Assembly: GCF_018531145.1 (NCBI RefSeq)
Contig: NZ_JAHDSZ010000005.1
Location: forward strand, 53,351-117,350
DNA length: 64,000 bases
Direction of reading: 5' to 3'
Source of the DNA: Canibacter zhuwentaonis
GTDB taxonomy: Bacteria > Actinomycetota > Actinomycetes > Actinomycetales > Microbacteriaceae
The notes under the pieces were generated by a model. The model worked only from the letters and a program-made list of their open reading frames with translations, did not search any database and was not told the origin of the DNA. Below, piece by piece: positions 9,141-18,209 of the stretch. How positions within the stretch are numbered: position 1 is the first letter of the stretch; each line of letters opens with the position of its first letter. The position numbers and the translations under genes were made by a program.

Positions 9141-9410
9141 AGCGGATCAGCCAGCGCGGCTTATTGCGCGGCGCTTAGCGCTGGTATCTAGCGCGAGTGC
9201 CTGTTTCGCTGGTCTATGAGCGCTGGCTTGGAGCGCGCGGGCATAAATTACCGCCTCCCTTATGAGTGGCGAAGTGAACACGTGCGCGCCCGCGATTCGC
9301 TATTGTGTGACGTTTACTCGGACGTCCCTGGAGAATTTTCAGCACTAACTCTAATTGGGAGGGTAATCTATACTGAAATCCGTGTTTGTTTTCAGAGAAA
9401 GGCTTAATTC

Positions 9411-11480
9411 GTGGCAGAAACTGACTCGAAGCGTAAAAAGTTTTTACGAGGCCCGTACATTTACTTGCTGGTTGCCCCGATTATCGTGCTAATTGGTTGG
9501 TCTATTTTTGCTGGCAGCAGCAATCCTGAAATTAAAACTGAGCGCGGGCTTGAGATTCTAAAAAATCAGGAAATACAGACCGCAAAAATAGTTGACGGCG
9601 AGCAGCGGGTTGATCTGCAGTTGGCAACAGAAGACAAAGAAACCGGCTCTAAAAACCTGCACTTTTTCTACGTGAAGCAGCGCGGTGACGCTGTTGTTGA
9701 GGCGATAGACAAGGCGAAAATTAAAAACGGTTACACTGACGAAGTGCCGCAGCCGAACCCGTTTTTTTCTATTCTGAGCCTGTTTTTGCCGATTATTATT
9801 TTTGGGCTGCTGTTCTGGTTCTTTATTTCCGCGATGGGCAACGGCAACAAGATGATGCAGATTGGCAAGTCGCGTGCCAAACTGGCTTCCAAAGAAACCC
9901 CGCAGGTGCGTTTTGATGATGTCGCAGGTGCTGAAGAAGCGGTTGAAGAGCTGCACGAAATTAAAGATTTTCTTGAAGACTCAGCGCGATTTTTGGCGGT
10001 TGGCGCGAAAATCCCGAAGGGTGTTCTGCTGTACGGTCCTCCGGGAACGGGTAAAACCCTGCTGGCGCGCGCCGTAGCTGGTGAGGCCGGGGTTCCTTTT
10101 TACTCTATTTCAGGCTCTGACTTTGTTGAAATGTTCGTGGGCGTTGGCGCGAGCCGCGTGCGCGATCTGTTCAAAGAGGCAAAAGCAAACTCTCCGGCAA
10201 TTATTTTTATTGACGAAATCGACGCGGTCGGTCAGAAGCGCGGTCACGGCATGGGCGGTGGTCACGATGAGCGCGAGCAAACGCTAAACCAGATGCTCGT
10301 TGAGATGGACGGCTTTGAGAGCGACGCAAATGTGATTATGATCGCCGCAACAAACCGCCCGGATATGCTCGACCCGGCGCTTTTGCGCCCGGGGCGTTTC
10401 GACCGCCAAATAGGTGTTGACGCGCCGTCAATGAAGGGCCGCCGCGATATTCTCGAAGTGCACTCAAAGGGTAAGCCGCTTTCTAAAAACGTTGATCTTG
10501 ACAGCGTAGCTCGTAAAACCCCGGGATTCACGGGAGCGGATCTTGCTAACGTGCTCAACGAGGCGGCTCTTCTAACTGCCCGCTCGCACGCGCAGCTGAT
10601 TGACAATCGCGCGCTCGACGAGGCTATTGACAGGGTTATGGCTGGTCCGCAACGGCGGACGCGCATGATGAAAGACCATGAGCGACTTGTTACCGCATAC
10701 CACGAGGGTGGGCATGCGCTTGTTGCTGCGGGGCTAAACCACACCGATCCGGTTACTAAGATTACGATTCTGCCTCGCGGTAGGGCGCTGGGCTACACTC
10801 TGGTGCTGCCGCTTGACGATAAATACTCGGTGAGCCGTAACGAACTGCAGGATCAGATCGCCTATGCGCTCGGAGGTCGTGTTGCCGAAGAGTTGATCTT
10901 CCACGATCCAACAACCGGCGCGGGTAACGATATTGACAAAGCAACCGATATTGCGCGCAAAATGGTTACCGATTACGGAATGTCGGCGAAACTCGGGCCG
11001 ATTAAACTCGGCAATGCCGACAGCTCAGCTTTTATGGCAGACTCAACCGCGGGTGGTTCTTACTCCGGTGTGACAGCGCAAGAGATTGACGCTGAAGTGC
11101 GTGAAATTATGGAGCAGGGTCACAACGAAGCGTACGAGATTATCGTTAATAACCGCGAGATTCTTGACCGGCTAGCTCTAGAGCTGCTCGAAAAAGAAAC
11201 TCTCGATCACAACGAGATCGCAGAAATCTTTAAGGACGTTAAAAAAATCGCACCGCGCCCAACCTGGCTTTCCAGCAAGGAGCGCCCTGTTTCTGATATT
11301 CCGCCAATTAAAGTGCCAGATAGTGTTAGCGCTGATGTTAATCATGCGGCAGCTAACGCGGTTTCTAACTCTAATACTGAGTTGCCAGCAAATCCGCACT
11401 CTGCGCCGAAAATAAAACCGGGCGCGGGCGAGCTGCCACTGGCATCGCCAGACACCGGTGGTGGCGTTGATAACGCCTAG
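9411..11480 (+). CDS. ftsH: ATP-dependent zinc metalloprotease FtsH
   Basis: Membrane-anchored AAA+ protease for quality control of membrane and some soluble proteins. 689 aa. Two membrane helices flank a short extracytoplasmic domain (about residues 16-36 and 118-142). The AAA domain has Walker A GPPGTGKT at 209-216, Walker [13 protein letters not shown], and the SRH with [11 protein letters not shown]. The Zn protease motif HEGGH starts at residue 431. The C-terminal 70 residues are a low-complexity Asn/Ala/Pro tail. Start GTG 9411 follows GAGAAAGGC; a TATACT -10 candidate lies at 9369-9374. The 270 bases before it hold no convincing gene. Confidence 0.97.
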   Translation: MAETDSKRKKFLRGPYIYLLVAPIIVLIGWSIFAGSSNPEIKTERGLEILKNQEIQTAKIVDGEQRVDLQLATEDKETGSKNLHFFYVKQRGDAVVEAIDKAKIKNGYTDEVPQPNPFFSILSLFLPIIIFGLLFWFFISAMGNGNKMMQIGKSRAKLASKETPQVRFDDVAGAEEAVEELHEIKDFLEDSARFLAVGAKIPKGVLLYGPPGTGKTLLARAVAGEAGVPFYSISGSDFVEMFVGVGASRVRDLFKEAKANSPAIIFIDEIDAVGQKRGHGMGGGHDEREQTLNQMLVEMDGFESDANVIMIAATNRPDMLDPALLRPGRFDRQIGVDAPSMKGRRDILEVHSKGKPLSKNVDLDSVARKTPGFTGADLANVLNEAALLTARSHAQLIDNRALDEAIDRVMAGPQRRTRMMKDHERLVTAYHEGGHALVAAGLNHTDPVTKITILPRGRALGYTLVLPLDDKYSVSRNELQDQIAYALGGRVAEELIFHDPTTGAGNDIDKATDIARKMVTDYGMSAKLGPIKLGNADSSAFMADSTAGGSYSGVTAQEIDAEVREIMEQGHNEAYEIIVNNREILDRLALELLEKETLDHNEIAEIFKDVKKIAPRPTWLSSKERPVSDIPPIKVPDSVSADVNHAAANAVSNSNTELPANPHSAPKIKPGAGELPLASPDTGGGVDNA

Positions 11481-11498
11481 GTGTTAGCAAGTTGAGCA

Positions 11499-12128
11499 AT
11501 GACTTTTGCGGGTAACAGGGAGACTATTGAGACCGCGGTTAAACAGATTTTAATCGCGCTCGGCGAAGATCCTGCAAGAGACGGGTTAGCGCAGACTCCG
11601 GCGCGGGTTGCCGAGAATCTAGCGCAGATGTGTGCCGGAGTTGGGGCGGATGCGTTGCAGTGCTTTGCTAAAACGCTGCCGGTTGAAAACGCTGTAGCGC
11701 AGACTGTTGCGGTGCGGGAAATAGCTTTTAGCTCGCTGTGCGAGCACCACCTGATGCCGTTTTACGGCACTGTCGCTGTTGCTTATTTGCCGCGGCACAG
11801 GCTGGCCGGGTTGGGTTCCGTTGCCGCCGCAATTGAAGTGCTTGCCGCTAAACCGCAGCTGCAGGAGCGTTTTAATGCCGAACTGGTGGATGCTGTGCAG
11901 CAGGGGTTGCAGACGCGCGGTGTGCTGGCGGTTGTAACAGCTAGGCACGGCTGTTTAAGCGACCGCGGCGCTAAAGCGCGCGAGGCGACGCTGACAACCG
12001 TTGCAGCGAGCGGCGAGCTTACCTCGGGCGAACTAAGAGCAGAGGCTCTGACGCTGCTCGGTTTTAGCGCGGGCGAGGCGACCGGCGGTGAAAAAACTAC
12101 GAACAAACCTTTGCGAGAGTTGCTATGA
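11499..12128 (+). CDS. folE: GTP cyclohydrolase I
   Basis: First step of folate synthesis: GTP to 7,8-dihydroneopterin triphosphate. 209 aa. Zn ligands are visible in SLCEHHLMPFYG (Cys and His, about residues 75-86) and in RHGCLSDRG (Cys). RLAGLGSVAAAIEVLA corresponds to the family motif normally written KIxGLSK-like; the departures (GS for SK, CLSDRG for CMxMRG) are noticeable and suggest a diverged enzyme. The last bases overlap the folP start (ATGA), so the fol genes are one operon beginning at or before ftsH. Confidence 0.93.
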   Translation: MTFAGNRETIETAVKQILIALGEDPARDGLAQTPARVAENLAQMCAGVGADALQCFAKTLPVENAVAQTVAVREIAFSSLCEHHLMPFYGTVAVAYLPRHRLAGLGSVAAAIEVLAAKPQLQERFNAELVDAVQQGLQTRGVLAVVTARHGCLSDRGAKAREATLTTVAASGELTSGELRAEALTLLGFSAGEATGGEKTTNKPLRELL

Positions 12129-13486
12129 CGCTTTTAATGGGGATTCTTAACCTCACCCCAGACAGTTTTAGTGATGGCGGTGAGGTTAGCGGCGTTGCTC
12201 AGGCTTTAGCGGCGGCGCAGGCTATGGCGGACACCGGCGCTGCCATTATCGACATTGGCGGGGAGAGCACGCGTCCCGGCTCTGAGCGAATTGCGCCGGA
12301 TCTTGAGCAGCGCAGAATCCTGGATGCTGTGAGCGCGATAGCTGCTGCCGGGCACACTGTTTCGGTGGATACCGTGCACGTCGCGACCGCAAAACTCGCG
12401 CTCGCGCGCGGTGCAAAAATTGTGAACGATGTTTCTGGCGGGCTGTATGATCCGCTAATGCTGGCGACAGTTGCGCAGGCAGGGGCGAGCTATATTATTG
12501 GGCACTGGCGTGGGTTTCCGAAAAAAAACTATTCGCGCAGTGTTTACCGTGATGTAGTTGTTGAGGTGTGCGCGGCGCTGCGGGAGCGGATTGCCGCGGC
12601 GCTTGCGGCAGGAATTTCGCCCGCGCGTATTATTGTTGATCCGGGGCTTGGTTTTGATAAAACACCGGATCAGTGCTGGGAGCTGTTAAACCGCATCGAG
12701 GAGCTGCAGGAGCTGGGGTATCCGGTGCTAATCGGGGCGAGTCGGAAGCGGATGATCGCCGACTGTGTGCGCGAAGCGGGGGTGCAGCAGCCCGGGCTTG
12801 CTGAGCTTGATGCGATTACCGCGTTGGTGAGCGCTCACTGTGCGCGAGCCGGTGTGTGGGGTGTACGCGTACACAGTGTGCCAGCGAGCGCGCTGGCACT
12901 GCGTGCGACAGCTAAACTGGGCGAAGTGGACGCGAGGCCGGATGCGCCAGTGCGTGTGAAACCGAGCAAAACCGGTGTCTGCGCAACCGCAGAACCGGGC
13001 GCGAAACATGACGATGCGGACGCGTGTGCGATGGCAGAACCTGGTAGGGGCGATCCGCTGCCCGCCAACGTAGCGCAGCCGCCCGCCGGAGTTTCAACGC
13101 ACGAACTCGACGTGATTGCGATTAAAGGGCTTGCAGTGTTTGCGCGGCACGGTGTTTTTGAGCACGAAAAGCAATCCGGGCAGACTTTTTATATCGACTG
13201 CGAGGTGCGCCTCGCGGCGCGCGCAGGCAGCGCGGTTGATGATATTGCAAAGACTGTAAACTACGCCGAGCTTGCAGCCGAGCTCGAGCGTGTGGCAACT
13301 GAAACCGTGCTAGATTTGATTGAAACCCTGGCAGAAAAATTGGCTGCTGCGGCGTTGAGTTTTGCTGGTGTGTGTGCGACCACGGTCACAGTGCATAAGC
13401 CGTCGGCGTCCGTTGCGCAAAAAGTTTCCGATATTCTAGTAACAGTAACCAGAACCCGCGAGGCGCACTGTGCGCTGCGCAATTAA
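12125..13486 (+). CDS. folP-folB: Dihydropteroate synthase - dihydroneopterin aldolase fusion
   Basis: 453 aa with two complete folate enzymes in one chain. Residues 1-265 are DHPS: MGILNLTPDSFSDGGE at the start, GGESTRPGSERI, VSVDTVHVATA, and IVDPGLGFDKTPDQCWELL. Residues about 320-453 are FolB: IKGLAVFARHGVFEHEK, VRLAARAGSAVDDIAKTVNYAEL, LIETLAEKLAAAAL and VTVHKPSASV. They are joined by an Ala/Pro/Asp-rich linker (about 268-318) with a repeated A-x-AEPG motif. Reactions: aldol cleavage of dihydroneopterin and condensation of pterin pyrophosphate with pABA. In related genomes folP and folB are separate neighbours; here the stop between them is gone. Confidence 0.93.
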   Translation: MTLLMGILNLTPDSFSDGGEVSGVAQALAAAQAMADTGAAIIDIGGESTRPGSERIAPDLEQRRILDAVSAIAAAGHTVSVDTVHVATAKLALARGAKIVNDVSGGLYDPLMLATVAQAGASYIIGHWRGFPKKNYSRSVYRDVVVEVCAALRERIAAALAAGISPARIIVDPGLGFDKTPDQCWELLNRIEELQELGYPVLIGASRKRMIADCVREAGVQQPGLAELDAITALVSAHCARAGVWGVRVHSVPASALALRATAKLGEVDARPDAPVRVKPSKTGVCATAEPGAKHDDADACAMAEPGRGDPLPANVAQPPAGVSTHELDVIAIKGLAVFARHGVFEHEKQSGQTFYIDCEVRLAARAGSAVDDIAKTVNYAELAAELERVATETVLDLIETLAEKLAAAALSFAGVCATTVTVHKPSASVAQKVSDILVTVTRTREAHCALRN

Positions 13487-13509
13487 CCATAAAAACTAGG
13501 AGGAACACC

Positions 13510-13704
13510 GTGTCTTGCGCTTGTAAGTCAACATCAAAAACCACAACCGGGCTTGTTATCGGCTCAGCTTCCGGGTGCGGCTGCACGTCTGATAAGCCGC
13601 AGTCGCAGGAAAGCGCAAAATATGCTGCGCAAAATAACGTTTGTGCCTGTTCTGGTAAAACAAAACCGGGCGTTGTTACCAGCGAATCAGGCTCTAGCGA
13701 CTAA
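13510..13704 (+). CDS. Small CxC-motif protein in the folate operon
   Basis: 64 aa, start GTG preceded by a perfect AGGAGG at 13498-13503. Six cysteines occur only as three CxC pairs at residues 3/5, 23/25 and 45/47, spaced about 20 residues apart, in a Ser/Thr/Lys/Gly-rich background without hydrophobic core or signal peptide. The regular pairs suggest metal binding (metallothionein-like or a small zinc/copper buffer), but I recognise no family. It lies between folP-folB and folK on the same strand with 23- and 5-base gaps. The very good ribosome site and lack of overlap with other genes argue that it is real. Confidence 0.7.
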   Translation: MSCACKSTSKTTTGLVIGSASGCGCTSDKPQSQESAKYAAQNNVCACSGKTKPGVVTSESGSSD

Positions 13705-13709
13705 AAATT

Positions 13710-14456
13710 ATGACGGTGACAGGTGGCGCGCTGCGCGCGGGCGGGCAACTTTTCCCGGTTGTTTTAGCTTTTGGGGCTAACCTGGGAGATCGTGCGCGCG
13801 TGATTCGAGCTGCGCAGCGGGAGCTTGTAGAGCACACCGAAATTGTAGCGTTTCGTGCTTCTGCCCTGATTGAGACTGTAAAACTTGACTTTGATGGTGT
13901 TGATGAGACAGCTCCCGGATACCTTAACGGGGTTGCCCTAGCTGCAACATCACTTAGTCCCGTAGAACTCTTGCGGTTAACCCAGCAGATCGAGAGCTTG
14001 CACGGCAGAGTGCGTGAAACTCCGTGGGGGGATCGCACCCTTGATATTGACATTATCTGCTATGGCGAAACCGTGCTTAACCTGCCGGATCTAACACTGC
14101 CGCACCCGCGCGCGCACGAGCGAGATTTTGTGCTTGAGCCGTGGTTGGCGCTTGATCCGGAAGCTGTTTTGCCCGGGCGTGGGCGTGTTGCCGAGTTATT
14201 GGACAGTGTTAAAAATGCGACCGTGAAACAAGGCGCGATTGGTGGGCAAGATCTTGTCAGTAACGTAATCGCGCAGCAGGGGCAGGTCGGTGAGGAATAT
14301 TACGCTAATAGTGCGCCTGCGGGGCAAGGCGTGCACGGCGGGGAAGAGCGCACCGGTATTGAAACCGCGAGGCAGAACGCGTCCGGCGGGCAAAACCGCG
14401 TCAACAGTGCGCCTGCGGGGCAAGGCGCACGCACCGAGGAGGGCTGCCATGATTAA
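13710..14456 (+). CDS. folK: 2-amino-4-hydroxy-6-hydroxymethyldihydropteridine pyrophosphokinase
   Basis: Pyrophosphorylates the pterin before condensation with pABA. The catalytic domain occupies about residues 14-170: FGANLGDR, ETPWGDRTLDIDIICYG and LPHPRAHERDFVLEPW are diagnostic. The remaining 75 residues are a Gly/Gln/Asn-rich tail not found in ordinary HPPK, with NSAPAGQG occurring twice, encoded by two 22-base direct repeats. The tail looks like a recent repeat expansion and is unlikely to be catalytic. The stop overlaps the next start (DUF3180). Confidence 0.94.
   Translation: MTVTGGALRAGGQLFPVVLAFGANLGDRARVIRAAQRELVEHTEIVAFRASALIETVKLDFDGVDETAPGYLNGVALAATSLSPVELLRLTQQIESLHGRVRETPWGDRTLDIDIICYGETVLNLPDLTLPHPRAHERDFVLEPWLALDPEAVLPGRGRVAELLDSVKNATVKQGAIGGQDLVSNVIAQQGQVGEEYYANSAPAGQGVHGGEERTGIETARQNASGGQNRVNSAPAGQGARTEEGCHD
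14310..14427 (+). repeat. 22-bp direct repeat in the folK 3' end
   Basis: Identical 22-base copies at 14310-14331 and 14406-14427 (beginning AGTGCGCCTG), 96 bases apart, encode the repeated NSAPAGQG motif of the FolK tail. A multiple-of-three spacing keeps the frame, so recombination between copies would shorten the tail without truncating the enzyme. Confidence 0.85.
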
Positions 14457-14946
14457 AAAACTGGCGCTGCGAGTTATTGCGACGGCGGCTTTTATCGCCG
14501 GCATTTTTGGCTATTGCGTGCAGCTGTTGGCAATTGCCGCCGGGTGGAAAATAGTCACGCCGACGCTGCTGCAATCTGCCCTGCTGCTGGCACTGCTCGT
14601 AACACTGCTAGTGCTGGGCGCGCGGCTGCGCACCCAGCGCAAAAACGCGCCGCACGAAATAAACCCCTTTGCCGCGGTAAGGCTTTTAGCGGCGGCACGT
14701 GCTGGCGCTCTGCTCGGAGCGGCCTGTGCGGGGTTCGCCGCAGGGCTTGTGCTGTGGATCATACCGCGCGTCGCAGAAACCGTGCCGCAGCTGTGGATGC
14801 CAACGCTGGTGCTGATTGTTACGGGCGTGGGGCTTGTTGCTGGTGCGCGCTGGGTTGAGAGAGTGTGCCGGATTGATCCGCCAACAGACGGCGCAGGCGG
14901 CGGTGCGGGAAATATCGCGCCGGGTGATATGCCAGAAATTGCTTAA
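14449..14946 (+). CDS. DUF3180 membrane protein
   Basis: 165 aa with four hydrophobic helices (for example VIATAAFIAGIFGYCVQLLAIA and GALLGAACAGFAAGLVLWI). Position right after folK and before the PH-domain genes is the standard place of the DUF3180 family in Micrococcales; its function is unknown. Start ATG 14449 overlaps the folK stop; the longer open frame back to 14290 runs through folK and has no support. The C-terminal 25 residues are Gly-rich. Confidence 0.8.
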   Translation: MIKKLALRVIATAAFIAGIFGYCVQLLAIAAGWKIVTPTLLQSALLLALLVTLLVLGARLRTQRKNAPHEINPFAAVRLLAAARAGALLGAACAGFAAGLVLWIIPRVAETVPQLWMPTLVLIVTGVGLVAGARWVERVCRIDPPTDGAGGGAGNIAPGDMPEIA

Positions 14947-15100
14947 CTCGCGGCAGGAAACTCTGCCGGGGCATACTTATTTGCCAGGCACTGTGCGCGG
15001 GGCGCTGCGCCTGCTATTGCACCTGCCAGTGTGCATCCGCAGGCTGAACACTCTTCCGCAGCCGAATGTTTTGTTCAGCCGGTCGCATATATTCGGGGTG

Positions 15101-15106
15101 TAAAAT
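15101..15106 (+). promoter_or_regulatory. Candidate -10 of a leaderless PH-domain transcript
   Basis: TAAAAT ends 7 bases before the ATG at 15114, with no Shine-Dalgarno between. The same spacing is seen at tilS, tlyA, uppS and pyrG. No clear -35 is visible at the usual distance. Confidence 0.4.
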
Positions 15107-15113
15107 TGTAGGC

Positions 15114-15602
15114 ATGAGTACGGAATCATACGAGCGTAATCGGGTGTACAGAATCAGCAAGAAATACCTTTTTGTTGATTTGACAATCTCGCTTATAGCT
15201 CTGTTGCTTGAGATTATTGCCGGGTTATTCCTGGCTCATTACGAGCTCATACATATGCTCTTTGTAGCAATTGTTTACTGGTTTATTGTTGGGGCTACAA
15301 TTTTAGGCGCACTGCTCTCGTGGCGCAGAATAATCTCAATCGGATATGCTTTGCGCGACGATGATTTCTTGTTTTTCCAGGGATTTTTATTTCACAAAAT
15401 GACCGCGGTGCCCTACGGCAGGTTGCAGCTGGTTGAAATTAAGCGAGGTCCTATTATGCGAATTTTTAATCTTTCGTCGTTGCAGTTTGTGACCGCCGCC
15501 GCCACAGCAAACGTGAACCTGCCGGGGCTTAAGCAGGCGCACGCGGAACAGCTGCGTGACGAGCTAATGCGACTGGCTAAAGATCGTAGGAGCGATTTAT
15601 AA
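15114..15602 (+). CDS. PH-domain (bPH2/YdbS-like) membrane protein
   Basis: 162 aa with two transmembrane helices near the N-terminus (LTISLIALLLEIIAGLFL and LFVAIVYWFIVGATILGAL) followed by one bacterial PH domain (DUF304), containing FLFHKMTAVPYGRLQLVEIKRG and LSSLQFVTAAA. Related YdbS/YdbT pairs are membrane proteins of uncertain role linked to envelope stress. I start at ATG 15114; the longer reading from 15066 lacks a ribosome site. The stop shares a base with the next start. Confidence 0.85.
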   Translation: MSTESYERNRVYRISKKYLFVDLTISLIALLLEIIAGLFLAHYELIHMLFVAIVYWFIVGATILGALLSWRRIISIGYALRDDDFLFFQGFLFHKMTAVPYGRLQLVEIKRGPIMRIFNLSSLQFVTAAATANVNLPGLKQAHAEQLRDELMRLAKDRRSDL

Positions 15603-17386
15603 TGACGGCGCAGCAAAACTTTGAAGCACGCAACTGCGCTGCAGTCGGATTGAAGTCGGGCATGGCAGGCGTGCCAGAGCAGAGCGCGGCAGGCGTGCAA
15701 CAACAGAGTTTCGTGGGTGCGCTGGAACAATCCGCCGCACCAGCATATCACAGTGCCGTAGTAATAGCGGGAGATCCAGAATGGCGACGGTTGCATCCGC
15801 TCTCCCCGCTGCTTGATTTGCTGCTGACTGTCGGTGTGCTCATCGGTATTGTGATAATTAACTTCAGGGACACGCTAGTCGAGGCGTTTTTACTCGGCAG
15901 CAATGCGGGCGGCGCAGAAGTTAAAAACGTTTTTGAACACATCAGCACGATGAGCATTACCACTCGGCTCGTGCTGGGCGCTGTTATTGCGCTGCTGCTG
16001 TTTATAATCGTGTACGGTGTGCTGAGCTGGCGATTCACACGATACCGCGTGTACGCGGGGCAAATCGAAATAAATCAGGGCATCCTCACTAAAAAATATA
16101 AGGCATTAGCGCTTAACAAGATTGTAGGGGTTGATGTTGAGCGCCGCATTGCCGCGCGCATAATGGGTCTTGCTGTGATTAAAATAGTGAGCGCGAGCGA
16201 TGAAATCATACTCAGCGCGCTATCGCACGGTAACGCTAAAGAGGCGCGCGCAGACCTGCTGCGCCTGGTCGCCGTCGCAAAGCGCGAGCAGGAGGGAGTC
16301 GCTGGTGCGAGCGGGCAAACCGATGCGGTGGCGGATGATCCGCTGCAGGGTGTTCAAAATGCGCACCTGCTAGACCGGGTTGTGCACAGCGCGCTTGATC
16401 GCGACGTTAGCGCAACCGCTGTGCGGGATAAAACCCTGCTGCAGGTTCCGGTTAAAATGCTGCTGCTCGCAACACTTGCGAGAGTAGCCCCCCTTGCTTT
16501 GCTGTTTGCTGGTGCAGTTAGTGCGCTTTTCGTTTTCGTACAGGGCGAAGCTCGCGAATCTATTATTCTTACGAGTGTAAGCTCGCTAGTTCCTGTTGCG
16601 TTTGGAGTGGCCGCGTTTTTTGTTAAACACATTAACGAGGGTTACGGCTTTGTAATCGGGGTTAGCAATTCTCAGATTAGAATTTCTGCCGGGCTGTCAA
16701 CAATTAAAGCCGAGACTTTGCCGCTCGATAAAATACATACGGTGCAGGTTGTGCAGCCGTTTTTGTGGCGATTTTTTGGCTGGTACATGGTTGAAGCCGT
16801 GAGCTCGGGAGTTAATAAACAGAGCGAATCCCTGACGCAGTTTAACGGCAAAAGCTACACGGCATTGCCCGTTGGGCGGGCTGCCGATATGCGCCGGGTT
16901 GTGCAATTGCTGCTGGGTGAGCGCTACAGCGAAGAGATATTTGCGGCGCAGCGCAGAGGTGCGCAGCTTAGCTACGCTGCGGCTAAACGAGCGGTACCGC
17001 TGATTGTGCTATCAGCGAGCAATGAGGGAGCCGAGGTGTTTGGTGATCGTGCTGAAAATCATGTTTTTGCTAGCCGCGGCGGGTTCTTCACCAACAGAAT
17101 TGCCTATATGCTGCCCGCCAAAGCGCAGGCTGTTGTTTATCGCAGTGGCCCGCTGTTGAAACTGCTCGGGCTTGCTAAAGTATCGTTGGTGCGGCGCACT
17201 AACACGCTTTTCTATGACGTTGCGGGTTTACCTAAAAATCAGGCAAAAGAACTCTTTGAAAAACTCGCAGAGGTTTTGGCGCAGTCTGACAGCGTAGAAC
17301 CGGGCGATGCCGCGGGAAAGCTGAATTTAAGCGCGCAGACGGTTGAAAACGTGCTGGCAGAAGTTGTTGATGAGCAAACTGCGTAA
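15602..17386 (+). CDS. PH-domain (YdbT-like) membrane protein
   Basis: 594 aa, partner of the preceding gene. It has four membrane helices in two pairs (about residues 73-90 and 125-140, then about 288-310 and 320-340) and three PH-like repeats, e.g. YRVYAGQIEINQGILTKKYKALAL, FVIGVSNSQIRISAGLSTI and FFTNRIAYMLPAKAQAV. The first 46 residues hold three tandem 8-residue units (GVPEQSAA, GVQQQSFV, GALEQSAA), an apparent repeat expansion. Function unknown; envelope-associated by analogy with YdbT. Confidence 0.85.
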   Translation: MTAQQNFEARNCAAVGLKSGMAGVPEQSAAGVQQQSFVGALEQSAAPAYHSAVVIAGDPEWRRLHPLSPLLDLLLTVGVLIGIVIINFRDTLVEAFLLGSNAGGAEVKNVFEHISTMSITTRLVLGAVIALLLFIIVYGVLSWRFTRYRVYAGQIEINQGILTKKYKALALNKIVGVDVERRIAARIMGLAVIKIVSASDEIILSALSHGNAKEARADLLRLVAVAKREQEGVAGASGQTDAVADDPLQGVQNAHLLDRVVHSALDRDVSATAVRDKTLLQVPVKMLLLATLARVAPLALLFAGAVSALFVFVQGEARESIILTSVSSLVPVAFGVAAFFVKHINEGYGFVIGVSNSQIRISAGLSTIKAETLPLDKIHTVQVVQPFLWRFFGWYMVEAVSSGVNKQSESLTQFNGKSYTALPVGRAADMRRVVQLLLGERYSEEIFAAQRRGAQLSYAAAKRAVPLIVLSASNEGAEVFGDRAENHVFASRGGFFTNRIAYMLPAKAQAVVYRSGPLLKLLGLAKVSLVRRTNTLFYDVAGLPKNQAKELFEKLAEVLAQSDSVEPGDAAGKLNLSAQTVENVLAEVVDEQTA

Positions 17387-18119
17387 CTCCGGGAGCGCGA
17401 TCAAAAGCGGTTTTGCCGCGACCAGACTGCGTTTTGGGGTTATTGGATCCGGCGCGGTCGGGCCGATTCTCGCAAAAGCACTCGCCGGTGCAGGGCACGA
17501 GCTTGTTGGTATTACGGCTACGGGAGATGACGCGCGGGAGCGCGTGCAAGCGCTGCTGCCGGGAGTTAAGACGCTTGATGCGGAAACTCTCGTGCGCCAG
17601 AGCGCGCTGGTTATTTTTGCAGTGCCCGGTGGTGAGATGCCGCAGCTGGTGCGGGGGCTAACCAAGCTGAACGCCTGGCAGCAGGGGCAGTTGCTGTTGC
17701 ATACCGCGCCAGAGCTGGGGCACAGCGTGTTTAATCCGGCGCTGGTTTGCGGAGTGATCGGGCTGGCGCTGCACCCGGCGATGGTTTTCACGGGCACTAG
17801 CCTCGATATTGCCCGGCTCAAAGAGTCGCGCATCGTGGTTACTGCGTCCGCGCCGGTGCTGCCAATTGCGCAGGCGCTCGCGCTCGAAATGGGTGCCGAG
17901 CCGGTTATTATTGCTGATGCGGATCGCCCCAAATACGCTGAAATAATGGATGCGGCACGCCACATGAGCGCGGCTGTTGTGCAGCAAACGGTTGCAAATC
18001 TTGCAAAGCTGGGGGTTAACGAGCCTGCTCTGCTGGCGGGCAGTACTATTGTGAGCAGCATCGCAGAGGCGCTGTGTGTAACTGCGCCGGAAAACCTCGA
18101 CGACCTGCTTGATCGCTGA
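17370..18119 (+). CDS. Rossmann-like/DUF2520 NAD(P)-binding protein
   Basis: 249 aa. N-terminal dinucleotide-binding fold FGVIGSGAVGPILAKALAGAGHE (Gly-rich loop at about residues 25-35), then the DUF2520 C-terminal helical domain with LALHPAMVFTGTSLDI. The family lies next to panC in many actinobacteria, but its reaction is not established. Here the next gene is lysS and no panC is present. Start ATG 17370 overlaps the preceding stop by 17 bases. Confidence 0.85.
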   Translation: MSKLRNSGSAIKSGFAATRLRFGVIGSGAVGPILAKALAGAGHELVGITATGDDARERVQALLPGVKTLDAETLVRQSALVIFAVPGGEMPQLVRGLTKLNAWQQGQLLLHTAPELGHSVFNPALVCGVIGLALHPAMVFTGTSLDIARLKESRIVVTASAPVLPIAQALALEMGAEPVIIADADRPKYAEIMDAARHMSAAVVQQTVANLAKLGVNEPALLAGSTIVSSIAEALCVTAPENLDDLLDR

Positions 18120-18209
18120 TTTTGTGGCTGATCCGGGCGGCGGCGGGCTTATCCGCTATAAAAACAATATAATTAAAAGATACTTAATATTCCAAGGAGT
18201 TGTGGGGTT

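Noticed and set aside
9216..9407. 63-codon frame in the ftsH leader
   Set aside because: No ribosome site or similarity, and it runs through the candidate ftsH promoter.
14290..14448. 53-codon upstream extension of the DUF3180 protein
   Set aside because: It lies fully inside folK in another frame; the repeat-rich FolK tail simply leaves that frame open. The overlapping ATG at 14449 is the family-like start.
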